Shown: piece by piece, positions 8,862 through 18,475 of the stretch
Position numbering within the stretch: the stretch's first letter is position 1
Layout of the letters: each line of letters starts with the position of its first letter
NCBI GenBank assembly: GCA_000016765.1
Contig: CP000699.1
Coordinates: forward strand, 1,736,001 to 1,800,000
Reading direction: 5' to 3'
DNA length: 64,000 nucleotides
From: Rhizorhabdus wittichii RW1
GTDB lineage: Bacteria > Pseudomonadota > Alphaproteobacteria > Sphingomonadales > Sphingomonadaceae
Notes under the pieces: generated by a model
What the model saw: only the letters and a program-made list of their open reading frames with translations
Told to the model about the DNA's origin: nothing
Databases searched by the model: none
Translations under genes and position numbers: made by a program

Positions 8862-9050
8862 GCGGCGCCAAGCGCTCATACGCCATGGAAACAGCCTAAA
8901 TCGATGCGCATCGTATCGATCTCTGGTCGCGCCATGATATCAGTCTTTTAAGGATTTTTCGGCCTTCACCTTGGCCATTGCGCAGCGGCCTACATCATAA
9001 TATCTATACGCATAGAATAGAAATTGCGCGCAAGGAATCGGCCGGGAGGG

Positions 9051-10634
9051 ATGGGGTTGGCTGTCTACGACGTCATTGTTGTGGGAATGGGGCCCGTCGG
9101 AACCGTGACGGCCTGCCTGCTGGGGCGGGCCGGCCTGCGCGTTGCCGTGATCGAGCGCGAGATGGCGATCTTCGACAAGCCGCGTGCGATCGTCCTCGAC
9201 CATGAAGCCCTGCGGGTGCTGCAAGCCTGCGGCGTCACCGCCGACTTCTTCGATACCCTCGCGCCCCACACCGGAACCGACTTCCTCGGCGTCGACGGTC
9301 AGCTCATCAAGCTGTTCGACCCAAAGCCGCCGCCCTTCGAACTCGGCTGGCCGCCGAACATGATGTTCATCCAGCCCTATCTGGAGGCCGCGCTCGACGA
9401 CGCCATGGCGAAATATCCCAATGTCGAGCGAAGGCGCGGCTGGACCGTCACCGCGATCGACCAGGACGAGCAAGGTGTCCGCGTCGAGGCCGCTACGGCC
9501 GAAGGCAGGCGCACGATCGAGGCCCGCTGGATCGTCGGCGCGGACGGGGCGAACAGCACGGTCAGGCGCGCGGCGGGGATCGGCGTCGACGATCTGGATT
9601 TCAAGGAATGGTGGATCGTCGTCGATGCCTGGCTGACCGGGCCGGCCGACCTGCCGCGCAAGACCACCCAATATTGCTGGCCCGACCGTCCGGCGACGTT
9701 CGTCGTCGGGCCGCAAAATCTTCGGCGCTGGGAAATCAAGCTGCTGCCGGGCGACGATCTGGAGGCCCTTCAGGACGAGGGCGCGATCCGCGAGATCCTC
9801 CGGCGCTATGTCGACGTGACCGCGTGCAACATCTGGCGCTCCGCCGTCTACCGCTTCCGTGCCGCCGTCGCCACGCAATGGCGCAGCGGGCGCATGTTCC
9901 TGGCCGGCGACGCGGCCCACACCATGCCGCCCTTCCTGGCCCAGGGCCTGTGCGCCGGGCTGCGGGACGCAGCGAACATCGCATGGAAGCTGGAGCAGGT
10001 CGAGCGGCATGGCACCGCAGCATCCCTGCTCGATAGCTATGAGATCGAGCGCAAGCCGCACGTCACCGAGATCGTTCGCCATGCAAAGGCGTTCGGCCTG
10101 ATCATCGGAGAGCTGGATCGGGAGCGCGCATTGGCGCGCGACACTGTGCTGGCCGAACAGTTGCGGACGGGCGCCGTCTCGACGGAGCGTCAGGCCTTCA
10201 TCCCGCCGCTCCATCAGGGCTTCCTCGAAAATGGCTGCCCCAGCGCGGGCCAGGTCTTCGTGCAGCCCCGCATCCTGCGCGACGGGCGCGAGCATCTGAT
10301 GGACGATGTCATCGGGCCGAGCTTCGCCGTGTTCGCGAACGCCGAAGCCCTGGATGCACTCGATGCGTCCCTGGTCCGGGAATGGCTTCGGATCGGCGGC
10401 ACATTGCTGCTGTCCGGCGATGAAGCCGAGGAAGCGCCGATCGAGACGCTCGACGAAAGCGACGGACGGGTCGCAGGCTGGCTGGAGCGCGAGAGCAAGG
10501 CCGCGGTGATCGTTCGCCCCGACCGCTACGTCTACGGCGCCGCAGACGACGGCCGCGCGCTGGCGACGATGATGGCGGACCTGCTCCGCCAACTGGCGCC
10601 CGACCGGATGGTGACAGCAGGAGATATTGCGTGA
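9051..10634 (+). CDS. FAD-dependent aromatic hydroxylase (MhpA-like)
   Basis: A roughly 527-residue class A flavin monooxygenase. It has the N-terminal dinucleotide motif VVGMGPVGTVTACLLGRAG, the DG motif IVGADGANSTVRRAAG and the late FAD motif GDAAHTMPPFLAQGLCAG, then a long C-terminal thioredoxin-like extension as in 3-(3-hydroxyphenyl)propionate and phenol-type hydroxylases. GGGAGGG at 9044-9050 touches the ATG at 9051 and sits six bases before a TTG at 9057, so the true start may be the TTG; a TTG at 9024 is also open. It starts an operon with an SDR (4-base overlap) and a flavin reductase. Confidence 0.88.
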   Translation: MGLAVYDVIVVGMGPVGTVTACLLGRAGLRVAVIEREMAIFDKPRAIVLDHEALRVLQACGVTADFFDTLAPHTGTDFLGVDGQLIKLFDPKPPPFELGWPPNMMFIQPYLEAALDDAMAKYPNVERRRGWTVTAIDQDEQGVRVEAATAEGRRTIEARWIVGADGANSTVRRAAGIGVDDLDFKEWWIVVDAWLTGPADLPRKTTQYCWPDRPATFVVGPQNLRRWEIKLLPGDDLEALQDEGAIREILRRYVDVTACNIWRSAVYRFRAAVATQWRSGRMFLAGDAAHTMPPFLAQGLCAGLRDAANIAWKLEQVERHGTAASLLDSYEIERKPHVTEIVRHAKAFGLIIGELDRERALARDTVLAEQLRTGAVSTERQAFIPPLHQGFLENGCPSAGQVFVQPRILRDGREHLMDDVIGPSFAVFANAEALDALDASLVREWLRIGGTLLLSGDEAEEAPIETLDESDGRVAGWLERESKAAVIVRPDRYVYGAADDGRALATMMADLLRQLAPDRMVTAGDIA

Positions 10635-11377
10635 GTGAATTGCACGGGAAGGTCGCGGCCGTGATCGGCGGGAGCAGCGGGATCGGCGCCGCCACCGTCA
10701 AGATGCTCGCGGACTGCGGCGCGCAGGTGGCCATCGGCTTCCACAGCGGAGAAGATCGCGCGAAGCAGCTCCAGGCCGGCCTGAAGGGAGGCGGTCACAG
10801 CGTTTTCCGGATTGCCGTCGACAACACCCAATCGGTTCGCGACGCCGCGCGCGCCGTCATCGACACGCATGGCCGGGTCGACGTGCTGGTCAACTCCGCG
10901 GGCACGACCCGCCCCATCCCCCATGCCGATCTGGAGGCGCTTGACGACGCCCTGCTCGATCAGATCATGGCCAGCAATGTGCAAGGACCGTTCGGAACGA
11001 TACGCGCCTTCGCTCCGGCGTTGAAAGCCAGCGGCGACGGCGTGATCGTGAACGTATCGTCGATCTCCGGCTTCACCGGGAGCGGCAGCAATGTGGGCTA
11101 TTGCGCGTCGAAGGCCGCGCTGGACACGATGACGCTTTCGCTGGCCCGCGCGCTGGGCCCCGAGATCCGCGTGCTCTGCGTCTCGCCGGGAGCCGTGGCG
11201 ACGGAGTTCGTCGCCGGCAGGAGCCGGGAAGCGCTGGAGAAGATCGCCCAGGCGACGCCGCTCAAGCGCGTGGTCGAGCCGGAGGACGTCGCGCGCACGA
11301 TCATGGCCTGCATAACCCATCTGCGGCTGACCACCGGCGCCAGGATCGTCTGCGATGGGGGCCGTTTCCTGGTCTAG
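10631..11377 (+). CDS. Short-chain dehydrogenase/reductase
   Basis: A 248-residue classical SDR that oxidises or reduces an alcohol/ketone with NAD(P). The cofactor motif is IGGSSGIGAATVK, the active-site serine is in VNVSSISGFTG and the YxxxK pair in YCASKAALDTM. It begins with GTG overlapping the stop of the hydroxylase gene (GTGA), so translation is probably coupled. Its partner genes, a hydroxylase upstream and an old-yellow-enzyme reductase downstream, point to oxidation and reduction steps on one ring compound. Confidence 0.92.
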   Translation: MSELHGKVAAVIGGSSGIGAATVKMLADCGAQVAIGFHSGEDRAKQLQAGLKGGGHSVFRIAVDNTQSVRDAARAVIDTHGRVDVLVNSAGTTRPIPHADLEALDDALLDQIMASNVQGPFGTIRAFAPALKASGDGVIVNVSSISGFTGSGSNVGYCASKAALDTMTLSLARALGPEIRVLCVSPGAVATEFVAGRSREALEKIAQATPLKRVVEPEDVARTIMACITHLRLTTGARIVCDGGRFLV

Positions 11378-11429
11378 CGAAATCGACCGGCCTGAAGACA
11401 GGCACCGGATCATGATGAGGAGAGGATCA

Positions 11430-12722
11430 TTGGACCAGTCGCAGGCACGCGCGGTGCTCTCCGCGCCACTCACGATCAACAGCGTGACGCTTCCGAACCG
11501 GATCGTCATGGGGCCGATGGCCGCGAACTCGCCCGAGCCGGACGGGCGTCCGGGCGACCAGACCGTCGCCTTCTTCGAGCGCCGCGCACGGGGCGGCGTC
11601 GGCATGATCATCGCGGGCGGCGTCAACTCGACCAGGCGCTCCTACGAAGAGACATGGTTTCGACCGCTGCTCAGGCTCGAAACGGACGAATTCCTGCCGG
11701 AATTCCGCAAGGTCGCGGACGCCGTGCACGCGCATGACATCCCGCTCATCGCCGAGATCATGCCGGGCTTCGGCCGCATGGGCGTGCCGGGCAAGACGCG
11801 GCCGATCATCTCGGCAAGCCCGATGAACGTCGTCATACCAGAGCAGAATTTTCCCAATGGCGTCATCGTGCCGGGGGGACGCTCGACGCCCGTGCCCGAT
11901 GAAGCGAGCATCGCCGAGATCGAAGCGTTCGAGCAGGAGATGATCCTGACCGCCGAGCGGGCAATGCGGGCCGGATGGGACGGCGTCGAAGTCGCCGCGC
12001 ATATGAGCTATTTCGCGTCCTCCTTCCTCTCCCCGCGGACCAACTGGCGCACCGACCGATATGGCGGATCGGTCGAGAATCGCGCCCGCTTCCTGGTGAA
12101 CATCGTCGCCGGGATCCGCCGCAAGCTCGGCAACCATTTCGTCGTCGGCCTACGCATCATTGCCAACGATTATATGGAACCCAGCCCCGGCCCCGAGGGG
12201 TTCGCCGCGATCGCGAAAAAGGTCGAGGAGGCAGGGATCGATTATGTCGCGCTGTCCACCGGCTGTTACGAAAGGATGGCCGACAGCGCACCGATGGTCG
12301 ACGGAGCCCTGATCGACAGCGGCGATGCGATGATCTTCAAGAAGGCGCTCTCGGTGCCGGTCCTGCTCCAGGGGCTGCACGATCCGATGAACGCGGCGCG
12401 CGCGATAGCGGAGGGGCATGGCGACGCGGTGATGCTCGCGCGCCAGATGCTGGCCGATCCCGATTATGCCCGAAAGGCGACGGACGGGGATTTCGAGAAG
12501 ATCGTCCGCTGCGATCGCGGCAATTACTGCATGCGGCGGCTGGTGCTCGGGATGCCGATCCGCTGCAAGCTCAACCCCCAGATGGGCCGGGAGAGCCGAC
12601 GCGGCGCCGTCCCCCCGCCGGATCGGCTGATCAAGGCGCCGATCGAACAAGCGGTGCTTGCCGCGACCGGTTCGCCGACGCTCATGGGCATCGCCGGCAA
12701 GTTCGTCCGCAAATCCCACTGA
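11430..12722 (+). CDS. NADH:flavin oxidoreductase (old yellow enzyme family)
   Basis: An FMN beta/alpha-barrel reductase of about 430 residues. The signature FLSPRTNWRTDRYGGSVENR follows AAHMSYFASS, as in 2,4-dienoyl-CoA reductases and xenobiotic reductases. A C-terminal CDRGNYC...CKLNP segment recalls the 4Fe-4S cysteine cluster of the larger family members, but the spacing is different and one cysteine is missing, and the protein stops after the barrel. GAGGAGAGG lies four bases before a TTG at 11430, which I take as the start; ATGs at 11412 and 11415 lack a Shine-Dalgarno. It probably reduces an enone or dienone formed in the pathway. Confidence 0.85.
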   Translation: MDQSQARAVLSAPLTINSVTLPNRIVMGPMAANSPEPDGRPGDQTVAFFERRARGGVGMIIAGGVNSTRRSYEETWFRPLLRLETDEFLPEFRKVADAVHAHDIPLIAEIMPGFGRMGVPGKTRPIISASPMNVVIPEQNFPNGVIVPGGRSTPVPDEASIAEIEAFEQEMILTAERAMRAGWDGVEVAAHMSYFASSFLSPRTNWRTDRYGGSVENRARFLVNIVAGIRRKLGNHFVVGLRIIANDYMEPSPGPEGFAAIAKKVEEAGIDYVALSTGCYERMADSAPMVDGALIDSGDAMIFKKALSVPVLLQGLHDPMNAARAIAEGHGDAVMLARQMLADPDYARKATDGDFEKIVRCDRGNYCMRRLVLGMPIRCKLNPQMGRESRRGAVPPPDRLIKAPIEQAVLAATGSPTLMGIAGKFVRKSH

Positions 12723-12737
12723 GCGCAGAAGGCCGCC

Positions 12738-13583
12738 TTAGACCGGCCGCTTCTCGATCGGGAGCTCCGAAACGCGCTCATCGAAGTCGCGCAACCGGCT
12801 TGCGAAGGCCTCCGGCTGTTCGAGCGGGACGAGGTGGGCCGCGCTCGATACGGTGCATGACCGGCCGTGCGGGACGGCGAGCGCCATGCTCTCCGCATCC
12901 GCCGCACTGAAGCCTCCGTCCTGGTCTCCGGTGATGACCAGCGTGGCCGCGCGGATTCGCCCCAGATCGTCGCGGCGATCCGAATCGCGTAGCGCGGCGA
13001 ACGCATCCGCGAACCCCTCAGCGTCCGTATCGAGCATGTCCGACAGGCGCTCCGTGAACCATTCGGGGCGGAGCCTTCGGGTTTCGGGTGCGACCCAGCG
13101 GCCGAGCATGTCGCGCGCGATCTCCGCGAAGCGACCGGCGCGGGCAGCGGCGATGACCTCTTCAAATCGCTCGCGCGGCAGCGGGATCTTCGCAGGCGCG
13201 TTCGCCAGCGCAAGCCAGGTCCAGCGATCGGGGACGGCGGCGCCGAGATGCATGGACGTCGCGCTGCCCATCGAGCAGCCGGCGACCGCGGCCCGATCGA
13301 CGCCGAGATGATCGAGGATCGCCTCCACGTCGCCGGCGAGCTGTTCGATGCTCGTCTCGCCGCCCCGGCCCGAGCCACCATGCCCCCGCGCGTCGGGAAC
13401 GATCAGACGGAAGCGATCCTGCAACCGGTCGACCACGGCGCGCCAGAAGCGTCCATCGAAGCCGATGGGATGAAGCAGGACGATCGCGGGCCCGTCGGGT
13501 GCTCCCGCGACATATCCCGTGAGGGAAACCCCGTCGGCGGCTTTGGCGCCGAACGGCTCGTAACGGGTGGGACTGCTCGCCAA
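12738..13583 (-). CDS. Alpha/beta-fold hydrolase
   Basis: A 281-residue hydrolase of the 3-oxoadipate enol-lactonase/meta-cleavage-product hydrolase type. The nucleophile elbow is GCSMGSA, the oxyanion strand DARGHGGSGR precedes it, and a late SSAAHLVPLEQPE supplies the catalytic histidine. The acid is probably in VITGDQDGGF. The start appears to be TTG at 13583. It converges on the flavin reductase gene and follows the TonB receptor in orientation, separated by about 115 bases. A C-C hydrolase would fit downstream of the extradiol dioxygenases in this region, but lactonase or esterase activity is equally possible. Confidence 0.85.
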   Translation of the reverse strand: MASSPTRYEPFGAKAADGVSLTGYVAGAPDGPAIVLLHPIGFDGRFWRAVVDRLQDRFRLIVPDARGHGGSGRGGETSIEQLAGDVEAILDHLGVDRAAVAGCSMGSATSMHLGAAVPDRWTWLALANAPAKIPLPRERFEEVIAAARAGRFAEIARDMLGRWVAPETRRLRPEWFTERLSDMLDTDAEGFADAFAALRDSDRRDDLGRIRAATLVITGDQDGGFSAADAESMALAVPHGRSCTVSSAAHLVPLEQPEAFASRLRDFDERVSELPIEKRPV

Positions 13584-13697
13584 TGTGAGTCTCGCCTATG
13601 TTTCTGCGATACGAAGCACGTTCGATTGGCCAGGCGGCCCTTCAATGAAAAGGGTGCGCCAGTCGCCCGGCGCACCCCTCATGGCTGGTTCGAACGA

Positions 13698-16088
13698 TTA
13701 GAACTTGTAACCGACGCGAACGCCATAGGTCCGCGGCGGCCGCAGGCTTTCGACGACGAGCTGGCTGGCGCGCGGGTGAGGCGTCGAGAAGCTCACCACG
13801 TTCCTGTCGGTAAGGTTATTCACGAAGCCGGAGATGGTGATGCCGGGATTCCTCAGCTCGAGGCTCACCTGGGCGTCCGCCATGAAATAGCCCTTTTGCG
13901 ACTGCTGCGGCAGTTGCTCGAAGCCGGTGAAGATCTTCGACTGATAGCGCCCGTCCAGATTGATCACGATCCGGCTGGAGTCACCCAGATCGAAAATCTG
14001 CTCGATGCCGCCCGTCAGCGACAATTCCGGCGCGTTGATCGCACGGCGCCCGCTGCAGTTCACGATGAACTGGCTGCCGTCGCCATTCGGCGCGAACGCG
14101 CATCCGGTGACGGGCGGGCCGAGATTCGACGGATTCGCGTACGTGAAGTTGCGATATTTGGCATCGAGATACTGCACGGTTCCGCTGACGGTCGTGCCCC
14201 CGCCCAGACGGCCGCGGACTTCCACCTCGAAACCCCGGATTCGCGACTTGCCGACATTCTCGGTCACGAACTCCGTCCCGCCCTGGCTGTTGAGCCGGAA
14301 GTGGGAAACCTGCTGGTTCTTATAATTCCACCAGAACCCTTCGATGTTGACCTGCAGGCGATTGTTCAGGAAGCGATTCTTCGATCCCAGGGTGATCGCG
14401 TTGATCGTTTCCGGCTGATAGACCGGATTGTCGATAGAGCTGAAGAAGCCGCCAGATTTGAAGCCGGTCTCATAGCTGGCGTACAGCAGCGATTGCGGAC
14501 CGAGATCATATTCGACCCCGACGCGATAGGTGAGCTTCTTGAACTTCTTGCTGGGCGTCAGCACCGGACGCGAGTCCTGGATGATCGCGCCCGCGGTTCC
14601 CCAGGGCAGGACCGGTATCGGATCGCCGTTGGGAAGGATCAGCGATGAAGGCACCAGCGATTGCACGGGCAGGGCCGGGGTATTGCCGATGCAGTTGCCA
14701 CCAGCGAAAACGGCCGGGCAGACCACGATCGGGTTGTAGGAGTCGATCAGCGCCCGCTTGTCGTCGATCGTATAGCGAAGCCCGCCGGTCAGGCGAAAGC
14801 TATCGGTGACCTTGTACGTCAGGCGGCCAAATCCCGCGTAGCTGTCCGTGTTGCTGTCGAACAGGCCATAGGCCGCGAAATATTGCTGGTTGAAGTTGGC
14901 GCGCTCGACGGCATGTTCGCCGAGATAATATAGCCCGACGATGTAGCTCAGCGGAGCGTCGCCATCCGAAGCCAGGCGCGCCTCGATCGTCGTCTGGTCG
15001 GCCTTCAGACCTTCGAGGAAGGCGAAGCCTCCGCCATAACCAAGGGTATCGATATCCGCCCGACGATAGGCCGGCAGGATCGTGAGCGTCCCGATCGGCG
15101 TATTGATGTCGGCTTGTGCATAAAAGCCGAAATAGGTGTTGTCGCTATAGGCATCGTTCGGAAGCGGATGAAGGAAATTGCCCGCGAGGAACGAAAAACT
15201 GCTGCCGAATATGGCCTGAGCGGGTGCGTCCGCGAGCCCGATGCGCTTGTCCCGATCAAGTCCGTTGACCGTTGCGCCCGCACCGCGACCGCCGACATGC
15301 GCCACGTCTGCGCCAAGCGTCAGCTTGAATGTGTCGGTCAGTTGCGATGCGAACTGGATCCGCCCGGCGCGGGTACGATCGTCGCTGGTGCCGTCGGAAT
15401 AATAGCCGTCATGGTTGGAGAAATATCCCGACACGCGAATCGCGGAGCGTTCGTCGACCCCGATGTTGAGCGCGGCGGTGAGTTTCTTGGCATCGAAATT
15501 GCCGTATTCCGCATTCACATAGCCACTCGTTTCGCCGAACACCGGCTTGGCGGTGATGATGTTGACGGCACCGCCGGTCGCGTTGCGGCCGTAGAGCGTG
15601 CCCTGCGGCCCCTTCAGGACCTCGATGCGCTCCAGGTCGTAGAAGAAGCCCTGGATGGCGCTGCTGCGGGCGATCGCAACACCGTCCAGATTGACCGACA
15701 CCGCCGCATCGCTGAGCGAGTTGGTGGTGAAGTTGCCAACGCCGCGCAGATAGAGTTGCGTCGAGGTACCTGCCAGCGTGCTGACTTGCAGGGCCGGCGC
15801 CACGCGCGTGATCTGGTTGGTGTCGGACACGCCGAGCCGGACCAGGGCTTCGGCGGGAACCGCAGTGATGGCAATCGCTGCCCGCTGTAGATTCTCTGAG
15901 CGGCGCTGGGCCGTGACCACGATCTCGCCCAGCCCGCCATTATCGGACGGATCGGCCTCCGCCGCTACGGCGCCGGCGGCATCGCCGGTTGCCGGTCGAT
16001 TATCCTGCGCAAACGCCGGACTGGCCATGAGCCAAAGCCATGCACCACCGACGGCAGTCGACGCGGCGAACAAAGATCTTAACTTCAC
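13698..16088 (-). CDS. TonB-dependent outer-membrane receptor
   Basis: A 796-residue receptor with a signal peptide ending in SPAFAQ (about residue 28). The plug domain starts with a TonB-box-like GEIVVTAQRRSENLQ and contains GTLYGRNATGGAVNIIT, and the barrel ends in a C-terminal aromatic residue (GVRVGYKF), as outer-membrane barrels do. In sphingomonads such receptors import aromatic and polycyclic substrates as well as siderophores. The start is GTG at 16088 with GGGAGGGG three bases upstream. Placement beside a hydroxylase/dioxygenase cluster suggests uptake of the aromatic substrate. The ATACGAGACG motif upstream links it to the VOC operon. Confidence 0.95.
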   Translation of the reverse strand: MKLRSLFAASTAVGGAWLWLMASPAFAQDNRPATGDAAGAVAAEADPSDNGGLGEIVVTAQRRSENLQRAAIAITAVPAEALVRLGVSDTNQITRVAPALQVSTLAGTSTQLYLRGVGNFTTNSLSDAAVSVNLDGVAIARSSAIQGFFYDLERIEVLKGPQGTLYGRNATGGAVNIITAKPVFGETSGYVNAEYGNFDAKKLTAALNIGVDERSAIRVSGYFSNHDGYYSDGTSDDRTRAGRIQFASQLTDTFKLTLGADVAHVGGRGAGATVNGLDRDKRIGLADAPAQAIFGSSFSFLAGNFLHPLPNDAYSDNTYFGFYAQADINTPIGTLTILPAYRRADIDTLGYGGGFAFLEGLKADQTTIEARLASDGDAPLSYIVGLYYLGEHAVERANFNQQYFAAYGLFDSNTDSYAGFGRLTYKVTDSFRLTGGLRYTIDDKRALIDSYNPIVVCPAVFAGGNCIGNTPALPVQSLVPSSLILPNGDPIPVLPWGTAGAIIQDSRPVLTPSKKFKKLTYRVGVEYDLGPQSLLYASYETGFKSGGFFSSIDNPVYQPETINAITLGSKNRFLNNRLQVNIEGFWWNYKNQQVSHFRLNSQGGTEFVTENVGKSRIRGFEVEVRGRLGGGTTVSGTVQYLDAKYRNFTYANPSNLGPPVTGCAFAPNGDGSQFIVNCSGRRAINAPELSLTGGIEQIFDLGDSSRIVINLDGRYQSKIFTGFEQLPQQSQKGYFMADAQVSLELRNPGITISGFVNNLTDRNVVSFSTPHPRASQLVVESLRPPRTYGVRVGYKF

Positions 16089-16454
16089 TATCCCCTCCCT
16101 CGGACTAGCTTATTTATCCGTTATATACGAGACGCACCGTTTTGATGTCAATTGGCTGATATGCGAGTTTTCGGGAGAGCGTTTGAACGGCCGAAGCTTG
16201 CGCTGAAATGGCGCGAGGGCCCAGGTTGGTATTTGCGATACGTAAAGTATAGAAAATAATTTAGCGACCCTTGGGAGAGGGTGTCAGAACTCCTATGTGT
16301 CTCGAGCAGAATCGCAGCCGTCGGTGAGAATAAGCTTGCTTGCCGGTGGAGCCCCCCGGGGCAGTAGCGCGCGGCCCACTTCGCCAAGTCACGAAGCTCA
16401 GGCCTTTGCCGAAACGATCATGGTGATAGGGAAACCCGGAGCCCCGGGGCAGGG
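16089..16454. promoter_or_regulatory. Upstream region of the TonB receptor gene
   Basis: No gene is supported in these 366 bases. The part next to the receptor is AT-rich and holds the ten-base ATACGAGACG motif at 16125-16134, shared with the VOC promoter. Further away is GATACGTAAAGTATAG near 16227. The remaining half looks like filler at the boundary between the catabolic cluster and the accessory island. Confidence 0.4.
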
Positions 16455-16658
16455 TTAATCGATGAGCTGACCAGCGGGCACGCCGAAGGGGGCAGCCAGT
16501 TTCTCAACGACCTTCACCGTCGGATTCCGCGCCCCGCGCTCGATGTCGCTGATATAGGTGCGGTGGATGCCTGCCTCATCGGCATAGGCTTCCTGGCTCC
16601 AGCCCTTCTCTTCGCGAAGGCGGCGCACATTCTGTCCCAGGCGCTTGCATATATCCAC
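16455..16658 (-). CDS. Small XRE-family HTH regulator
   Basis: A 67-residue protein that is essentially one Cro/C1-type helix-turn-helix. It contains RLREEKGWSQEAYADEAGI followed by TYISDIERGARNPTV and the C-terminal FGVPAGQLID. Stand-alone XRE proteins of this size are common regulators on genomic islands and in restriction-modification loci. Start is GTG at 16658. A damaged homologue lies about 600 bases away (17220-17348) and a further fragment at 34237, so this small family has been duplicated and has decayed locally. Confidence 0.88.
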   Translation of the reverse strand: MDICKRLGQNVRRLREEKGWSQEAYADEAGIHRTYISDIERGARNPTVKVVEKLAAPFGVPAGQLID

Positions 16659-16845
16659 GCCGAGACACAGACACGCGTGTCGACGATCGATCTACAGACG
16701 ATCAGTGACAATTCGGTTGACCGACACGTCTTTCCGAGCATTGGTCATATCACTTATCGACGACAGAGCATGTGGAGCTCGTCGTCCGAGGGGAGATAGG
16801 GGCGACAGGGGCTGACCCGAAGTGTCGCCCACGGACCGGGGGGAC

Positions 16846-17103
16846 GTGATCGAAATGGATAGTTGGCAAGCCGACACCGTCACGATGAAGCGCATGACCT
16901 ATCAACAGGCGCTCTCCTGGGTCGAGCATCATAGCGGCCTGACCGACGTTCAAACCTGCCTGATGACCCTGCGGCACCTGGAGATCATTCGGGATGAAAC
17001 ACGGATCGAGCGCTTTTCGCGCGAGGCGGGCGTGGAACTGACCGACCAAAACCGGGAAGCCGTCATCGCCGCCCTGACCTGGGTGGAAAAGAGCCGCGCC
17101 TGA
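16846..17103 (+). CDS. Hypothetical protein, about 85 residues
   Basis: I do not recognise this gene. It is a short, mostly helical and soluble protein, divergent from the small XRE regulator. A GTG at 16846 follows GGGGGGAC, an ATG at 16855 is also possible, and the frame extends up to 16822. There is no signal peptide, membrane segment or recognisable motif. The repeated short helices (YQQALSWVEHHSG, TLRHLEIIRDE) suggest a small helical bundle. It may be an island cargo gene; the coding call itself is moderate. Confidence 0.5.
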   Translation: MIEMDSWQADTVTMKRMTYQQALSWVEHHSGLTDVQTCLMTLRHLEIIRDETRIERFSREAGVELTDQNREAVIAALTWVEKSRA

Positions 17104-17219
17104 CGCTTGCCATGGCCTTCTAAGCGCGTCGCTGGCGCCAGCCACCAATAGTCGCCCAGCGACAATGACCCGCGCATAACAGCACGGTCCACCTCACCGG
17201 CGATGATGTCCATCGAAGG

Positions 17220-17348
17220 CGGAAACGCCCGTCGTCGATGTGCTGACCGACAAGGGCTGCGAACGTCCCGACGCCCCATAACGGTCGGATGACGCGCCCC
17301 GCGCTCCATCTCCCTCACATAGGAGAGATAGATACCGTCCCCTCTCAT
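17220..17348 (-). pseudogene. Relic of an XRE-family HTH regulator
   Basis: Read leftward from 17348, IYLSYVREMERGARHPTV matches the second half of the helix-turn-helix of the XRE gene at 16455 (TYISDIERGARNPTV). The N-terminal half is absent, and after PTV the family-like continuation (LWGVGTFAALVGQHID) is in a different frame. I read it as a truncated, frameshifted duplicate. The rest of 17104-17620 holds no gene that I can support. Confidence 0.55.
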
Positions 17349-17620
17349 TCCACTTGCAGTTCAGCCGCAAGCTGAGCATGTCAGTCCTGCTCCCGCAATA
17401 CTCGGGGGCGGGGCCTAGTAACCCCCAATGCAAAGCACCTCGGTCGAAATCATCGGCCGGGTGGCACACGCGTATGTCCAGCCGGCAACGGTAAAGGCGT
17501 GTGCGCTCTGTGCTTTGCCAGGGTTTACTAGCATCCGGCTTTGGCCGTCGCCCCGAGAGGACATAGGCGCGACGAGATAGGCCAAGGCCGACGGCGTCGC
17601 CCAGGAAGACGGGGGACGCA

Positions 17621-18463
17621 ATGATTTTGAGCTTCAACGATCTGCTCTTGAAAACGGGCTTTGACCTTTCCGAGGTGCGCCTGCTGCGCCACCAGACCAG
17701 GACGCCGCAAGGGCGGACGCCCTATCTGCTATGGCGCGATGATCGGGCCGCCTTTGATGATTATCAGTCGGTTCAAACGGCGGCGAACCGGACGAAGCTG
17801 GGAGCCCCCTGCTGGGCGACGTTCGTCGTACCTCCATCGGGCGGCACCTTGTTTGCCGGCCTATATCGTGCCGAACGCCTCGGGCCGTCTCCGAAGGATA
17901 GGGTAGACCCCCTCTTCAAGCGGACCGACGCTGAGCTGACCGCCGACGAACTGGATGCATATCGCCTGACTTTATCGTCGCCGCTCAATGACTATGTCGG
18001 CAAGGTCTGGATCGATTGGGGCCTGGCGGCCCGTAGCTGGATCCAACGTTCCGACAAGCAGGACAAGGCCATCGAGGCGATCACCGAATTTCGCGAGGAC
18101 GCCTTTCCAGGCTACACGCACTTCATTGCCAATATATCGGACATTCCTACGCTACCGCGCAGCTGGGCCGAGGCGCTTCGAGCAGCCCAAGGGATATATT
18201 TGCTCACGTCCGACCGGACCGGCGAATGGTATGTCGGCTCGGCAACCAGCAGCGACGGCGGGTTTCTCGCCCGCTGGCTGGCTTATGCCGCCGACGGGCA
18301 TGGTGGCAATATCGGTCTGAAGAGCAGCGAGCCGAGCGACTATCAGGTCAGCATCCTCGAGGTCGTGGGATCTGCGACGACCCTGAAGGATACCCTCGCC
18401 ATCGAAGCACTATGGAAGCGCAAACTTCAAAGCCGAGAGATGGGCAGCCTGCAGCGAAATTGA
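17621..18463 (+). CDS. GIY-YIG nuclease domain protein
   Basis: A 280-residue protein with a C-terminal GIY-YIG endonuclease domain. The active-site elements are present: GIY at 191-193, YVG at 204-206, an arginine in FLARWL (about 218) and the metal-binding glutamate in IEALWKRKL (about 262). The first 185 residues form a separate domain that I do not recognise; it may be a specificity or DNA-binding module. GIY-YIG enzymes cut DNA in homing, repair, restriction or transposition. Here the gene is next to a DNA methyltransferase fusion and mobile debris. A small membrane-protein gene follows by 12 bases. Confidence 0.85.
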   Translation: MILSFNDLLLKTGFDLSEVRLLRHQTRTPQGRTPYLLWRDDRAAFDDYQSVQTAANRTKLGAPCWATFVVPPSGGTLFAGLYRAERLGPSPKDRVDPLFKRTDAELTADELDAYRLTLSSPLNDYVGKVWIDWGLAARSWIQRSDKQDKAIEAITEFREDAFPGYTHFIANISDIPTLPRSWAEALRAAQGIYLLTSDRTGEWYVGSATSSDGGFLARWLAYAADGHGGNIGLKSSEPSDYQVSILEVVGSATTLKDTLAIEALWKRKLQSREMGSLQRN

Positions 18464-18475
18464 TCGGAGGCAGAT

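Noticed and set aside
7101-8879. 592-codon open frame on the minus strand
   Set aside because: It is antisense to the aldehyde dehydrogenase with strong motifs on the plus strand; the translation is rich in Arg, Asp and Gly with no domain, typical of a high-GC shadow frame.
8940-10592. 550-codon minus-strand frame
   Set aside because: Opposite to the MhpA-like hydroxylase, whose FAD motifs are unmistakable; no recognisable domain in the antisense product.
16455-17103. XRE regulator plus small protein as a toxin-antitoxin pair
   Set aside because: The genes are divergent, not in one operon, and the small protein has no toxin motif.
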